Source of the DNA: Zopfochytrium polystomum
Taxonomy: Eukaryota > Chytridiomycota > Chytridiomycetes > Chytridiales > Chytridiaceae
DNA: 64,000 nt
Direction of reading: 5' to 3'
NCBI GenBank assembly: GCA_025765615.1
Contig: JAIVFJ010000273.1
Coordinates: 2,501 to 66,500, forward strand
The notes under the pieces were generated by a model, which worked only from the letters and a program-made list of their open reading frames with translations, was not told the origin of the DNA and did no database searches. Position 1 is the first letter of the stretch. Each line of letters starts with the position of its first letter. This document shows positions 19,362 to 31,004 of the stretch, piece by piece. Both the position numbers and the translations under genes were made by a program.

Positions 19362-22019
19362 ATGCAAAATTCTCGCCCGTCAGCGGAAACTGCCTCGTCC
19401 TTGACCTCCCGCCCGCCGCTGCAGCGATCCTACAGCAGCCGCCCTCGCCGCCGCCGCAGCAGAAGTAGGAGCAGCAGCAACAGCAGCGACTCCACCGGCC
19501 TCGCGCTCGAGATCGCCGGGGCGATCGCAGACGCCGCACCCGCCGGTGCCGCCGCCGCGGCCCCTCGCGGTGGCGGGAACACGGGCGGCGTCGCCGTTGA
19601 ACGAACGATCACCCATCGGATCGGGTATGCCGTCGTCACCTCAGAGTCCGATACCCGCGCCGGTGCGCCGCCTATGTCCCCCGTCAGCGGCACCTGGACC
19701 AGCCACGGCGGCAGAGCCAGTGCGGCCCCACCGTCCGCGGGCGACCTTATCGTGGTCCACGACGACGACGACGACGGGGTCGAACAAGTCGACTACGAAA
19801 TCGACAGCGACGACGACGGCGACGACCACAACATGGGGTTCGCCGGAGCCACCCCTGTGCGCCGCGACTTCCACCAGAGCTATCGCGAGAGCGACAGCGA
19901 CGGTGACGACGATCCGCGGTGGGCCGCCGCAGCGGCCGCGGCCGCGGACGACGATCCCATGCACCATGACGCGGGGACGGATGAGCAGGTCCTGCCGGGG
20001 GACCTGCCGTCGTCGCCGTGGTCGCCGTCGGAGGAGGACGACGACGACGTGGAGAGCGACTACTACGGGGACGCCGGCGGCGACGACTTTATCAGCCTCG
20101 CGCCGCCGGCGGTCACCGCCGTGGTCCTCGCGCCACAGCCGCCGTCGCAGGACAAGCCGCCCGCCGAGATTGTAGTGTACGAGAGGCCTGCGGCGGGCAG
20201 CGCCGCGTGGCGCAAGCGGCAAGCGGAGGACGAGCCGGGGAACCGGGGCGGGCCGTCGCAGCGCGCGAGGACGGCCGCCGCGCCGGCTGCCACCGCGGCC
20301 ACGGAGCACGCCAAGCGAACACGCAGGAGGCGAGGCAGCGAAGCGAGCTCCAACGCCCAGTCCGCCGCCGCTGCCATTGGCCCGCCGGCCACCGTCCGAG
20401 TCCGCCCCGCCGCAGCGCCCACAACCACCACGCCCACCGCCGCCGCAACCACCGCCCAGCAACCGTCTGCGGGGTCGGTGAACGCGCACCTGCTCTTCAT
20501 CCAGCGTCTGGCGTTGCCTCCTGCCCCTGTGGCAGTCCACCCGCCAAAACACCGGTACGCACAGCTGCAAGCGGCAGCGACAGCACGGTGGACGAGCGAC
20601 GCGGCGTGGCCGGGGTGCCTTCTCAGCGTAGCGCCGTACCTTTCTCGGCGGCCGGTCTCCGCGGCGGAGGGCGACCCGCAGCACCGCGAAGTTGGCGGCC
20701 CTGCGGCGGCGGTGGCGGCGGAGATCGGAGGCGGGCTGGCGTCGGTGGCGGCGGCGTTCCGGTGCGTGTTTGAGCTGTTCACGGTCGTGACCGGCGGGTA
20801 CATGCCGCTGGACGTTGTCGCGGCGCGGGAGGCGCGGGACGTGCCGAAGGAGCTGCGGCGTGCCGCTGTTTGGTACCCTGAGGTCGGGCCGTGGACGACG
20901 ACGGCGTACCGCCCGTCGGCGCGCGGAGATGCCGCGGAGGTTGGGGGGTACGACGAAGACGAGGATGAGGACGAGGGCATTGGGTCCGGGCTGCGGGTGC
21001 GTCGCCGGATCCTGACGCTGCAGCACTGGAAGCGGGCGATGCGACGGTACGGGCGGATGCTGGACGCGATCTTTGACGACGGGACGGCGGCGCGCAAGCC
21101 GCTGCGGACGGGGGAGATGGGGCGGTACGTGCGGTTCGTGGAGGGGTGCGCTCGAGGCGGCGACCGACGGCCGGCCGGGTTGAGCCACGAGGCGTGGTTC
21201 GCGCGCGTGTACGACGCGGATATGGAGTTCCGGTTCCGCGCCGCGGGGAATATCAATGTGCGGCTGGACAGCCCCGGGGATTTGCGCTCGCGCGTGTTTG
21301 CGGGGGTCGCGCCAATCGCCGCTGCCGTCGCGCCGGCTCCCGCGCCGCCGCCAGGGGCTGCCCCGGCCCATCCGCAGGCGGCTCCGCTCGGACAGCTTGT
21401 CGTCGTAGAGTCCGAGGACGAGCTCTCCGACGCGGAGCCGCCGCAGCAGGCGCCCCAACTGCCGCCGACGGTCCGACAGCGCCGCAGCCGCGGCAGCGGT
21501 GGCAGGACGAGGAATCATCATAATCAGCAGCAGCAGCAACAGCAGCAGCAGCCGGCGGCGGCGCCGTCGATGCAAAGCGGGGTCCCGATCGCCGTTCCGA
21601 CCGCATCCGAGCCTCGGGTACCACTGTCCAGCCGCATCGCGTTCCGACCGAGCGCATCGACCTCCTCTACCGCGACCTCCTCCACCGCCGCCGCCCCCGC
21701 CGTTCCCGCCGGCCCGTCCGCCGCGGTTCCCGGTCCCGCGGCTGCTACGGCGTCCTGGACGGACGCGGGTTCCGCGCCGCAGCACCACAGGCCGCAGTTA
21801 AAAATCAACTTGGGGCGGCTGAAGCTGACGGCAGCCGACCGGGGTCTGGTGTGCATCGGGTACAACAACGGGTACTGCCGGCACGGGGCGCGGTGCCGTT
21901 GGAAGCACGTGTGCGCGGTGTGCTGGAAGGTGGGCGGGGGAGCGGAGGAGAATCATCAGGCGACTATGGTGGCGGACGAGAAGCATCGGCGGTTTTGCAT
22001 GTTGGTGACGGAGATGTGA
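19362..22019 (+). CDS. Acidic CCCH zinc-finger protein with Gag-like region
   Basis: Single exon, 885 residues. The first 370 residues are low complexity: Ser/Ala/Arg-rich, then strongly acidic Asp runs, then a basic KRTRRRRG patch that could be a nuclear signal. Residues about 380-650 look globular (LLFIQRLALPPAPVAVHPPKHRYAQL, cut by variable insertions; LQHWKRAMRRYGRML; GLSHEAWFARVYDADMEFRF). The W..A...Y...FR pattern resembles Gag-like proteins of tyrosine-recombinase retroelements, from memory of the pattern only. After a Pro/Gln/Ser linker, residues about 830-852 form CX7CX5CX3H (CIGYNNGYCRHGARCRWKH) followed by VCAVCWK. Possible roles are RNA binding or a domesticated element protein. 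No polymerase or recombinase gene is adjacent. Confidence 0.7.
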   Translation: MQNSRPSAETASSLTSRPPLQRSYSSRPRRRRSRSRSSSNSSDSTGLALEIAGAIADAAPAGAAAAAPRGGGNTGGVAVERTITHRIGYAVVTSESDTRAGAPPMSPVSGTWTSHGGRASAAPPSAGDLIVVHDDDDDGVEQVDYEIDSDDDGDDHNMGFAGATPVRRDFHQSYRESDSDGDDDPRWAAAAAAAADDDPMHHDAGTDEQVLPGDLPSSPWSPSEEDDDDVESDYYGDAGGDDFISLAPPAVTAVVLAPQPPSQDKPPAEIVVYERPAAGSAAWRKRQAEDEPGNRGGPSQRARTAAAPAATAATEHAKRTRRRRGSEASSNAQSAAAAIGPPATVRVRPAAAPTTTTPTAAATTAQQPSAGSVNAHLLFIQRLALPPAPVAVHPPKHRYAQLQAAATARWTSDAAWPGCLLSVAPYLSRRPVSAAEGDPQHREVGGPAAAVAAEIGGGLASVAAAFRCVFELFTVVTGGYMPLDVVAAREARDVPKELRRAAVWYPEVGPWTTTAYRPSARGDAAEVGGYDEDEDEDEGIGSGLRVRRRILTLQHWKRAMRRYGRMLDAIFDDGTAARKPLRTGEMGRYVRFVEGCARGGDRRPAGLSHEAWFARVYDADMEFRFRAAGNINVRLDSPGDLRSRVFAGVAPIAAAVAPAPAPPPGAAPAHPQAAPLGQLVVVESEDELSDAEPPQQAPQLPPTVRQRRSRGSGGRTRNHHNQQQQQQQQQPAAAPSMQSGVPIAVPTASEPRVPLSSRIAFRPSASTSSTATSSTAAAPAVPAGPSAAVPGPAAATASWTDAGSAPQHHRPQLKINLGRLKLTAADRGLVCIGYNNGYCRHGARCRWKHVCAVCWKVGGGAEENHQATMVADEKHRRFCMLVTEM

Positions 22020-22861
22020 GCGCTTGTTGGTCTTGCGTTTCCTGGCTTGCCAATGGTAGTCCGCAAGGGGGGCGCTTTTTTGGGTCTCCCTTGGTCCGCT
22101 ATCCCCTCCTGCTTCTCTTTCTCCTTTAATCCGGATGCAAAAACCGTTCCGCTGATTCAATCGCCAATTGATCACCCCACTGAAACTTCATTGTCCTTCC
22201 TTCCACTGTGGCTTTTCTTTTGCTTTGTTACGATCATTCTTACACTCTTTCGATTTGGGGGTTTTTCTGCAGGCCTCTCTGTCAATCCGTCGATTTTTCG
22301 CGCACCGCTCGCGGTGGAACACATGTTTAAGCTCTTTATGCTAAGCTTATTTTGATACCAACGCTATCCAGTCGGGTCTCCACAGGCCGGTTTGTCTGCT
22401 AAAGCGGGCGGGCAGGCGGGACAAGAAGACCTTCCTTCACACCGCTCCGCGCGATCGCATCCCTCACGTCTCCACAACCACCAGCGAAATGCATTTTCCT
22501 CCTCTCCGGCACACGCAAATTGTCGACGCTCCCCACTGACACACACAAATCGCCACCATCAAGCCGAGGCCTCCTTTGCAGAGACTTCGTTCGCAGTGAG
22601 GATGTCTTTTGTTACGACGTGGTGAATAAGTTGAGAGACAGGTCCGTAGTGCAAATGAAGTTGAGAGACAGGTCCGTAGTGCTAATGAAGAGCGTCGCAT
22701 GTGGTGTTTGTGTGGCGATAAAGAAACACACTTAGTCACCAAAAATAATTACATTTCGAATCCATTATTTATCAAAAAGACCTCTTCCTTGTCATTCGGA
22801 TCCTCACCAGACACACACAACACCCCCCTCAACCCAACGTCTTCGCAACAACCTGGCCCCT
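22020..22861. other. Intergenic region
   Basis: No recognisable gene. It contains an imperfect tandem repeat of a 30-base unit (AAGTTGAGAGACAGGTCCGT..., one mismatch) at 22628-22657 and 22658-22687. The remainder would hold the 3' end of the CCCH gene and the leader of the glycosyltransferase gene. Confidence 0.45.
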
Positions 22862-25800
22862 ATGCGCCGGTCCTGCTCCTTCTTCGCTATCTTCCCCTGG
22901 CGGTGGTGGCGCCGCAGCAAGCCCACCCTCTTCCTCGCTGCCCTCGCCATCGCCGCCGCTCTATTCGTTGGCGTCGCCCTCTGGCAACGCCCGCACCACC
23001 CCGCCCTCCCGGATGCCGCCGCCGCCCCCGCCTCCGACGCCGCACTCGCCCCACCACCACAACAGCCGCATTCCCCACCCCGCCACATCAAAACCTGGCA
23101 CCCCCCGCCGCCGCCTTCGCAGCCCGGCAGCCTCCGTCGGCCTCCTCCAGTCGGCGCCGGCGCCGACGACCCTATCCCCGCCCAGCCGCCTCCCTCGCCG
23201 CGGCTATACCTCGCCGAGACCGCCCACGCCGTGGGCAGCGGCGACGGCAGCAGCACCAGCAATGGCTGCGACGCATACGCCACGGGCGCGCGCGCGGCGG
23301 GGTCCTGGGCGTTCGACGGCATCGTGTGCAGCCCCGATGGCGCCGAGGGTTCGAGCTGGGGGACCCGGTACGCGGCGCGGATGCGCGAGTACTGGGACGG
23401 CGAGCGGGCGCGGGCGGCGCGCGAGGCCGAGTGGGAGGCGTCGATGCGGAAGGCGCGGCTCGCGGCGGCCGCCGCAAAAGCTGGAAGCGGACGGCTGGCG
23501 AGGCCCCCAGCACCCCCGCCAAGGCCGGGGCCGTCCCGCTCGCCACCGGTGCAGGTGCTGGCGCTCGCGGCGATGCTGCTGCCTGACCCCGCGGCGCGGG
23601 CGTCGGTCCCAGATCTCGTGCGGGCGCTGGGGGTGGTCGCGGTGCCGCCACAAAAGGAACGGCTGCCCCGCGCGACGGTGCGGTGCCGCAGCTTTGACCT
23701 GACTGTGCCTGAGACATTTTGCGAGACGGTCGGAGGTGTAGCGGTGCGGGTCGACCGGCTTCCGCCGCCGGCGTGGTCATTGGCGGGATCGGCGGCGGGA
23801 CCTGCGGCCGCGACGAACGCCACGACGAACAAAGACGGGTACCCCGAGGAGAACAGCGGGATCCTCGCCGCAAAGTGCGGCCTCGACGACGAGTGGTGGT
23901 TCAAGGCGAAGCGGTTTGGGACAGGCGCCGCGGGCTGGCTGCATAGTGAGTGCTTTGTGGCTACATACGTTTTTCCACTTTGACTGACCACCGCCCAACT
24001 CTCCCCGACGGCATGGCACGCTCCTTCAACTCCAACGTGCAGGAGGAATCCACATACTCCGTCCGGATTCTGACAGCGAGGCCACTCGAGACGAGGCAGC
24101 GGAAGAGGAGGAGATCTACTGCGACGCCTGGGTCGAAACTCCGCTCTTCATGGTATCCAGGTACGACGACCGCACCCTACACAAACAACTATCCCTTGCC
24201 CTTTCTAACCAGGCAATGGATCCTGGGAACGGCAGGTGGGACACCACCAACCCGTACCAGGCAAGCCAAGACTTTCTCAACACCTTCCAGGTGTACGCCT
24301 CATTCAACCTGTCGGCATCCACGACGCAGGTGATGCTCCTCGACAACCGACGCGCGGACGGCCCGTACACTGCAATGTGGTCCGACGTGTTTTCGTCGTC
24401 CGGAGTGCTACCTGACATTCGCGACCTGCGCCGCGCGGCGGCGCACGCGGCCAGGGCCGCGGCCAAAGCCAACGCCACAGCGAATGCCGCAAACGAACCC
24501 GAGACGGAGGCTGGGCCTACGACGGTGTGCATCCGGCGCGCAGTCTGGGGCATCCACGGCGGCGAGTCGCCGCTGCACCGCGGGACCGCGCGGGCGTCCG
24601 GGTGCATGCGGTCTCAGCTGATGCTCGCGTTCCGCGCTTTTGTGCTGGATCGCGTGCGGAAAGCCTCGTTTTCGAACCTCGCGGCGGCAGCGGCGGCAGC
24701 CAGAGGCGCTTCCTTGTTGGCGGAAGTGGTGGGGCAAGCTGGACCCGTGAGTGCTCCCGGTTCCTTGTTGTCGACCCTGCCGAACCGCTTGCCCCAGGTG
24801 TCGCCATCCCGGCGCCTCGTGCCGCTGCCAGACGGCGGGGTCGGAATGCTCGACACGGCACCCATCACTGTCGGCGGCGGTAGCGGCCGCGGGTCTGGCT
24901 GGTGGGAGTGGTGGTTTGGCCCTGCAGGATCCGTATCTGACCCAACGCGAAGGTACAGCGGCGGCGGCGGCGGAGGCTTCCACGCGCGCTCGATAAGGCG
25001 GAAGATGGACGCGATCCATTTCCTGCCTCGCGAGTTCCGAATTGCGGATAACAGGAAGAGCGGTGGGAGCACCGCTCAGCGCCCCATGCCCGATGTTGTG
25101 CCGATCGCGATCACGTACGCGATCCGCGGTGCGCCGACTCGCGTGAACGCACACCCAGTCGCCACAGGGATCCGGAACGGATCCGCGACACTCGAGCCAG
25201 CTCCACTCGCGAGAATCCTTTCAAATGAACCCGCGCTTATCGAGTACCTGCGGGCGTGCGTGACGCAGTGGAACGCGGAAGCCCAGCGCCAGCGCGCCGC
25301 CGCGGTCGCGGCCGGTGCCTTCCCCAGCCGGCCTTTGGTCGTGGCCACCCTTCGCGCCGTCGATTTCGCGACGCTGCCGTTCGGAGCGCAGATCGCCGTG
25401 GCGCAGGCGACGGACGTGCTGGTTGGCCCGCACGGAGCAGTGTTTGCTCACACAATGTATTTGCGGGCGGAGCCGGTCGCGGGCATCGTCGAGATGAAAC
25501 CGCCGGAGCGTCGGTCGGGGAATTTCCAGTTCCGGAATCTTGCGGGGATGGTAAACGTGATCCTCTTTCTCTTACGTGTTTTTTTTTTTTTTTTTTGAGT
25601 TTTTCAAGTTGGTCATTTCGATGCTTCTTCATAATCTAACTCCCTCACCATCTCCTCGCGTTTTTTGATTCCTTCGGTTGTCCGATATCGACCGACTGTG
25701 CAGTTAGGACATAGGTGAGGAAATATACACAAACGGCCGAGGACGGACAATGATTTAGTAACCCGTCTATCTCCACTCATTCTGCCCTCGCTCCTAAGAT

Positions 25801-26006
25801 ACCAACCGATTCCGATTCGATCGGGGTTCGTGGATAACTTTGACGCTGTCGCGCTCGCTCTAAAGACAGTGGCTGCCGAGGTGTACCGCGTCCGGCTGGC
25901 AGCCCAAGAGGCAGACGGTGCTCCTTTTGGTGGTGGGGATGGGGACAACAGTGGTTCATACGCTTTTCGAGCACCATTCACCGACGAGCGCGTGTTAATA
26001 GATTGA
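22862..26006 (+). CDS. GT61-family glycosyltransferase, type II membrane protein
   Basis: Likely a Golgi/ER glycosyltransferase (GT61, formerly DUF563; relatives transfer xylose, arabinose or GlcNAc). Exons: 22862-23945, 24043-24152, 24213-25550, 25704-25714, 25799-26006; about 916 residues. A short basic cytoplasmic tail is followed by a signal-anchor helix (residues about 22-40) and a Pro/Ala-rich stem. The lumenal domain shows CDAWVETPLFM, DTTNPYQASQDFLNTF, then DVLVGPHGAVFAHTMYL and GIVEMKPPERRSGNFQFRNLAGM, the conserved GT61 C-terminal block. The 11-base exon 4 joins M to LGHRYQPIPIRSGFVDNFDA, restoring the usual family ending. The 60-base intron at 24153-24212 is also open in frame, so a form 20 residues longer is possible. 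Acceptor unknown. Confidence 0.85.
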
Positions 26007-26849
26007 ACGGATGTTCGAGCTGGTTTTGTGCCTCTGCGAAACGGCGAAAGGAGTGAAGGTGGGAGTGAGGGAGTGCAGGAGGGAATGAAGATGAGAGGGA
26101 TGGGCATGTGGGAGGGGGAGGGAGGCGGCGCAGAGCCGGCTAACAGCTAACGCATTGGATAATTGGGATAGACCGATTGGTCGGTCGTTGATGGAGGGTG
26201 CGATGGGGGCCGGGAGGAAGTGTGAGAGCATGCAGATAGAGAGAGAGGGAAGCGAGAGTGCTGACGTGGCTTTTTTTTAAGGAACCTCAGAAATTGAACA
26301 TGCACGCACCAGCCGACAGCCGCAAAGGAGTTGCGACAGAGACAGAGAAAGAGAGAGAGAGAAAGCCAGAGAGAGAGGCGTTTGGGAAGACAGACCGACA
26401 GACAACAGTAAGGTTATAGAGAAGGCGTTTCCCTCTCTCTCTCGGTCTCTCCCTCGGTCTGTCTCTCTCTTGCTCTCTTGTTTGATCCCTTGCAGGTGCC
26501 GAGCGACGCTCGGTTCCAAGTTCGCACGCCCTCGCTCCCTCACTCACTCACACACACTCTCTGTCTGTCTGTCCCGGGGTTGCCTTCTTGCATCCGCCCG
26601 CCGCCCGCCGCCCTTCCTCCGCCCACCTGGCGTGCTTGCAACCGGCCGTCGCACGCAAGCCGGCGACGCGCCCCTTAGCTCCTTCTTCGCACCCCACGTT
26701 TCACTCGCGCATCCCCACCATCTCCGGCTTCTCCTCTCTATCTCACGAGAGCCGATTCAGGCGGGCGCAGGCCTTTGAGACTCACTTCCTCCCCTCCACC
26801 GACTATACAATTTGCAGCAATCCCGCCTCCCTGCGATCGTCCTCTGGTT
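26007..26849. promoter_or_regulatory. Long 5' leader/promoter of the cyclin gene
   Basis: CT- and CA-rich sequence between the GT61 stop and the cyclin start. (GA)n and (CT)n tracts lie around 26340-26380 and 26430-26480. The cyclin frame is open upstream to 26775, but the low-complexity Gln-rich protein starts best at 26850. Confidence 0.5.
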
Positions 26850-29800
26850 ATGAATCCGCACCAAGTCTACAGATTGCAGCAGCTGCAGCAGCTCCAGCAG
26901 CTCCAATCGCAGCAAGGTGTTGGATCGAGCGATCTGCAAGCCTCGCAGCAGTCATTGTCGTCGTACCAAGCCTATCAGCAGCCGCAACTGCAGCAATCCT
27001 TCTATCCCTCATCTTCATCAGCAGCACCGTCCCTCGCTTCTTCTACCACTGCTGCTTCTGCCCCAACCTCCCACAAGATCCCCTATCACCAGCATGCTGT
27101 CCAGCTTCAACAACACCAGCAGCAGCTGCCGCAATTCGTCCACGCTGTCGCAACTTCCCAATCGCAGCTGGGATCGGTGGCCAAGATTCCCCAGCTCTAC
27201 TCCTCGTCCCAATGGACACAAAGCCAGCATTGGGCTCAGAACCATTTGCAGCCGCCTCCCGCAGGAAGCGTTGCGCCGACAACCGGGATCTACGCAAGCC
27301 CGAATCCTTCGCCACCATCAGCAGGGATCCTGACATCGGTTACTGCCAAGAGTCTCGCTTCTCCCAACAAACCGAAGGGCATCCCATTGCAATACCAACC
27401 GATCGCTTCAGCCCAGTTTTCGCAGATTAGCCATCAACAACAGCCGCAACCGTCGCAGCCCCAGCAATCTCAGCCGACGCAGACCCAGCAAGCGCTGACT
27501 CCTCCCCAGTTCTCACAAACCCAGCCGATCGCCATGTACACCCACTCGACGAACAAAATGTCCGCCGCTTCGGCAGCGACCCTTCACCAGCAGATCTTCA
27601 CCCACTTGACCTATCTTCCAACCACCGGATCTACCGCCCTCCCACCGAGGACCCCAATGAAATCTGGTTGGGCCGTTCCCGAATCTCCACCAATGATCAC
27701 CTACATTCCTAAAACGTACGCGACGGGTGCAGGCACTACTTCGTCCAATGCAACCGTGTCCAACACGTCGACATCTTCAAAGGACCAAGCATCCCAGCAA
27801 ACGCAACAACAGCAATTGTCACAGACTCAGTCGCAGTTGCACTCACAAACCCACCAGACCTCTTCCACGACATCCACCTCCAGCAAGCAGTCCGTTTCGC
27901 TGACCTCCCTCTCTCAAATATCTGCCTCGACATCCAACACCAAGCTGTCGCGATCGAGTTCGTTGTCAAGCTCGGCGAACTCGAAACACATTCCCTCAGA
28001 CCCACTGCCACCAGTACCGGCACTTCCTGTTCTTCCGCTCTTGAGTTCTGCAGATCAGCAAAAGAAGCAGCAATCGACTGTTCCAACAGTTCCAGCACAA
28101 GAGCAAAACCAGGTTCAAATCCAGCCTCCTCCAGCACTCTCGTCGCAGGCGCAAATCGCGCCGCAGCAAATCGCCCAGCAACAGCAACAGCAACAGCAGC
28201 AGCAGCAGCTTTTGCAACAGCAACAGCAACAGCAACAGCAGCTTCTGCAACAGCAGCAGCAACAGCAAAAGCAGCAACTACTACAGCAGCAGCAATTGCA
28301 GCAGCAACAGCAACAGCAAGCGTACGTCCAGCGTCAGCAGCAAGTTCCACCGTCGTACCAGCAGCAGGAATCTGCAGAGGTAGGTTGAATGTCGTTCCTG
28401 TGTTGCTCGTTCTGATGGTTAACCTCGTTGCCGTGAAAAGCGGTACCAAGCGGCCTCGTCTCAATACTACCCGGGGGCCGATGCCGTCAGTACCCCAGAC
28501 AATGGAATCGCCATTTCCAGTCAAGAATTCATCGCGGGCTTTGCCCAAACGACCGAACTTGCACGATTTATTGCTGCATTCATTATTCGAACATGTCGGG
28601 GCCTTCCGTTCGGGCAGGTTCTTGAGGAACACCAACGCGACCAGCAAACTTTGTCCGTATTTGTTCAGTCGCTGATGACCGCCTCGTCAGTGTCGGTTTC
28701 GGTGCTCATGCTGAGTCTTTTCTTCTCGTCGCGTTTAATCACCAAGCTTGACCAAGAGTACATGGTTGGCGATGGCAGCCGATGCCGCTGCGGCGCGCCC
28801 CTGTCCGTTTCTGATCCGTCTGCTGCATTGACTACAGAGCCGGATTCTGTGCTGCGCTGCATTCTTTCCGCTTTTACCCCGGACTCCCCGCGGTGTCTGA
28901 CGTGTCGGGATGAGATTGTTGAGCAATTTTTTCCTCGAAGCAACGAGTATGGAGGTGTATCCGACAACAGGCTGGAGCAGCTTGTCATAGTTGCGGGTCT
29001 TATTTTAGCAACGAAATGCCCGAATGGGCTTGATCATCCATTTAAGAATCTTGTGAGTGCCGCCCGTCTCTCGCTATCCAACAGGAAGAAGGATACTAAC
29101 TTTGGCCTGCCCGTTTCACGCAGAGTTGGTCTCAAGTGTCAAAAATTCCTGCTCGAACTCTGAATCTTGCGGAACTGGATCTCTGTTCGACGCTGCGATG
29201 GGATATGTGGGTGAAGGAAGCAGACTACACGTTCTGGTTGAAATCGACAGAGTCTGCAGTCATTGAATTCGAAGCCTCGGTTTGCGAGGCGGCGGTCAAA
29301 TTGCAACTCCAGCAAGTTATTGAACGCCAGCAACAGCAGCAAGAGCAGCAATTGCAGCAGCAAAAGCTCATGCTTCAACGCCAGATGGAAGTTCAGCAGT
29401 ACCAGATGCGAAAGCTAGCCATTCAGCACAACGCCATGATGGGGGCTCCGGATGTTGGGTACGCGACGGGGCAAGCCAGGCGTGTTCCGTCGAACTACGA
29501 TTTGGCGGCTGCGGCTCGCGCAAAGTCACCGATGCCGCCTGATTTCGTATCGGCGGCGGCTGCGGCGGCAGCAGCGTTTTCGCCGGGTTATCCAGGGCCT
29601 GCGGACACTTCTTATTACCAGTCTACCAGAGAGCCGCAGCAGCAGTTGCATTCTCGAGCGGAGAACTACACTGGCCTATCTAGCTCGAACGGTTACGACG
29701 TTCCCCGCCGTCAAGCGTCAAAGAAGTCGCTAAACGACGTGTCATCGGGAGATGTGGCACGGGCAATGTCGCCGACCTACCATTCATACCAGCAGCAGGC

Positions 29801-30482
29801 TGCGATCCAGCAACAACAGCAGCAGCAGCTGGCAGCACCCTCCGTGCAGCAGTACCAGATCCATCAGGTTCAGCAGGTCCAGCAGCAGGTCCAACAGCAG
29901 TTGCAACAGCAACAGCAGCAGCAGCAGCAGTATGCCCAGTATACCTACCCCACGAGGCTTCCGCCAACGTACCAGGAGTCTCAGTTTGTAAACTCACAGT
30001 CGTCGAACGCCCCTCGTTTGCAGGATGCGCAGCAGCAGCAGCAGCAAACAACTGACGCGTTCTCTTACCAACCATCGTCTTCAACGTCAACGCCACCGCA
30101 CCCCTCTCCAAATACAAATACCGCAACAGTCTCGGCGAGCTCGCTGTCCTCAATACCGACCCCTTCTCCGTCTCGCGGCGTTCTTTCGCACGCGACGAAC
30201 AGCACCACTCCGCCGTCCTCAACCACATTGGCCGTCCCAGACGTGTCGGCAAACCTCTCGAACCTCGGAGCGAGCGGGTCGAGGGACCGGGCAGACAGCA
30301 ACAGCAGCAAAGGCACGCGCTCGGCATCCAGCCTCTCGGCCCCGCTCGTGCTGCCGCATATCGACCCGCTGCCGCTCCTGCAGTTTGACGGGCTTATGTT
30401 TTCTTCGGCGAAGGAGGACAAGAGCGGCGAAGAGGCGGTTGCCGACAGTGCTGCTGCAGGTGGATCGGGATCCACGTCGTGA
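26850..30482 (+). CDS. Pho80/PCL-type cyclin with very long Gln-rich arms
   Basis: Predicted regulatory subunit of a Pho85-like cyclin-dependent kinase; about 1166 residues from exons 26850-28379, 28441-29052 and 29124-30482. The first 500 residues are Gln/Ser/Thr/Pro-rich with poly-Q runs at DNA 28180-28330. The cyclin box spans exon 2 and the start of exon 3: ARFIAAFIIRTCRG, VFVQSLMTASSVSVSVLMLS, a variable insert with a CRCG...CLTCR cysteine pair group, then NRLEQLVIVAGLILATKCPNG, DHPFKNL-SWSQVSKIP and LAELDLCSTLRWDMWV. The order and the kN-W-x-x-(V/L) and (L/A)ELDLC-x-x-L-x-W signatures fit PCL/Pho80 cyclins. The C-terminal 430 residues are again Gln-rich, with a coiled-coil-like stretch right after the box. 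The cysteine insert is unusual for the family. Confidence 0.85.
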
Positions 30483-30970
30483 ACATCGGGGGACGATGCT
30501 TGGCAAGACGTTGGGCGGGTTGTGCCTCAAACCAACGATTTGGCGGTAGGCCAGAAGAGGAATCTCTCCTTGTTGCCGTGTTGGCAGACGAGACGACTCT
30601 TGGCAGCGTTCACGTTCTGAAACTACCTTTCACCCCTTTTACTCCAGGTTTTCTTTCCCTTTTCTTTCCCTTCTTGCCAGATCTTGTTGTTTCTCCATCT
30701 ACCTCGTTCTCTTTACCAAATTTTTGTTTTGTTTTCCAACGTACAATATCTTCCCGCCTTCCAACCCCTCTTCTCTCGTGTTGGCCCGCTATCGCCCAAC
30801 TTATATTTCTCTCTATCGCTCCTTTTACTTTTTCTTCCCCCTTCTTTTTCCTTTTGCTCCGCCTTCTTTGTTTCTCCGTCCTTTTTGACCCTTCCTCGCA
30901 CCTTGCGTGGATTTGCGGAACTTGCTCCTCTCTTCTCTCTCATCGAGCATATTTTCTTTCTTTCTTTCTT

Positions 30971-31004
<34 letters not shown>

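Noticed and set aside
19641..21788. 715-codon minus-strand frame opposite the CCCH gene
   Set aside because: Arg/Gly-rich antisense of GC-rich coding sequence. The plus strand holds the zinc finger and a coherent stop.
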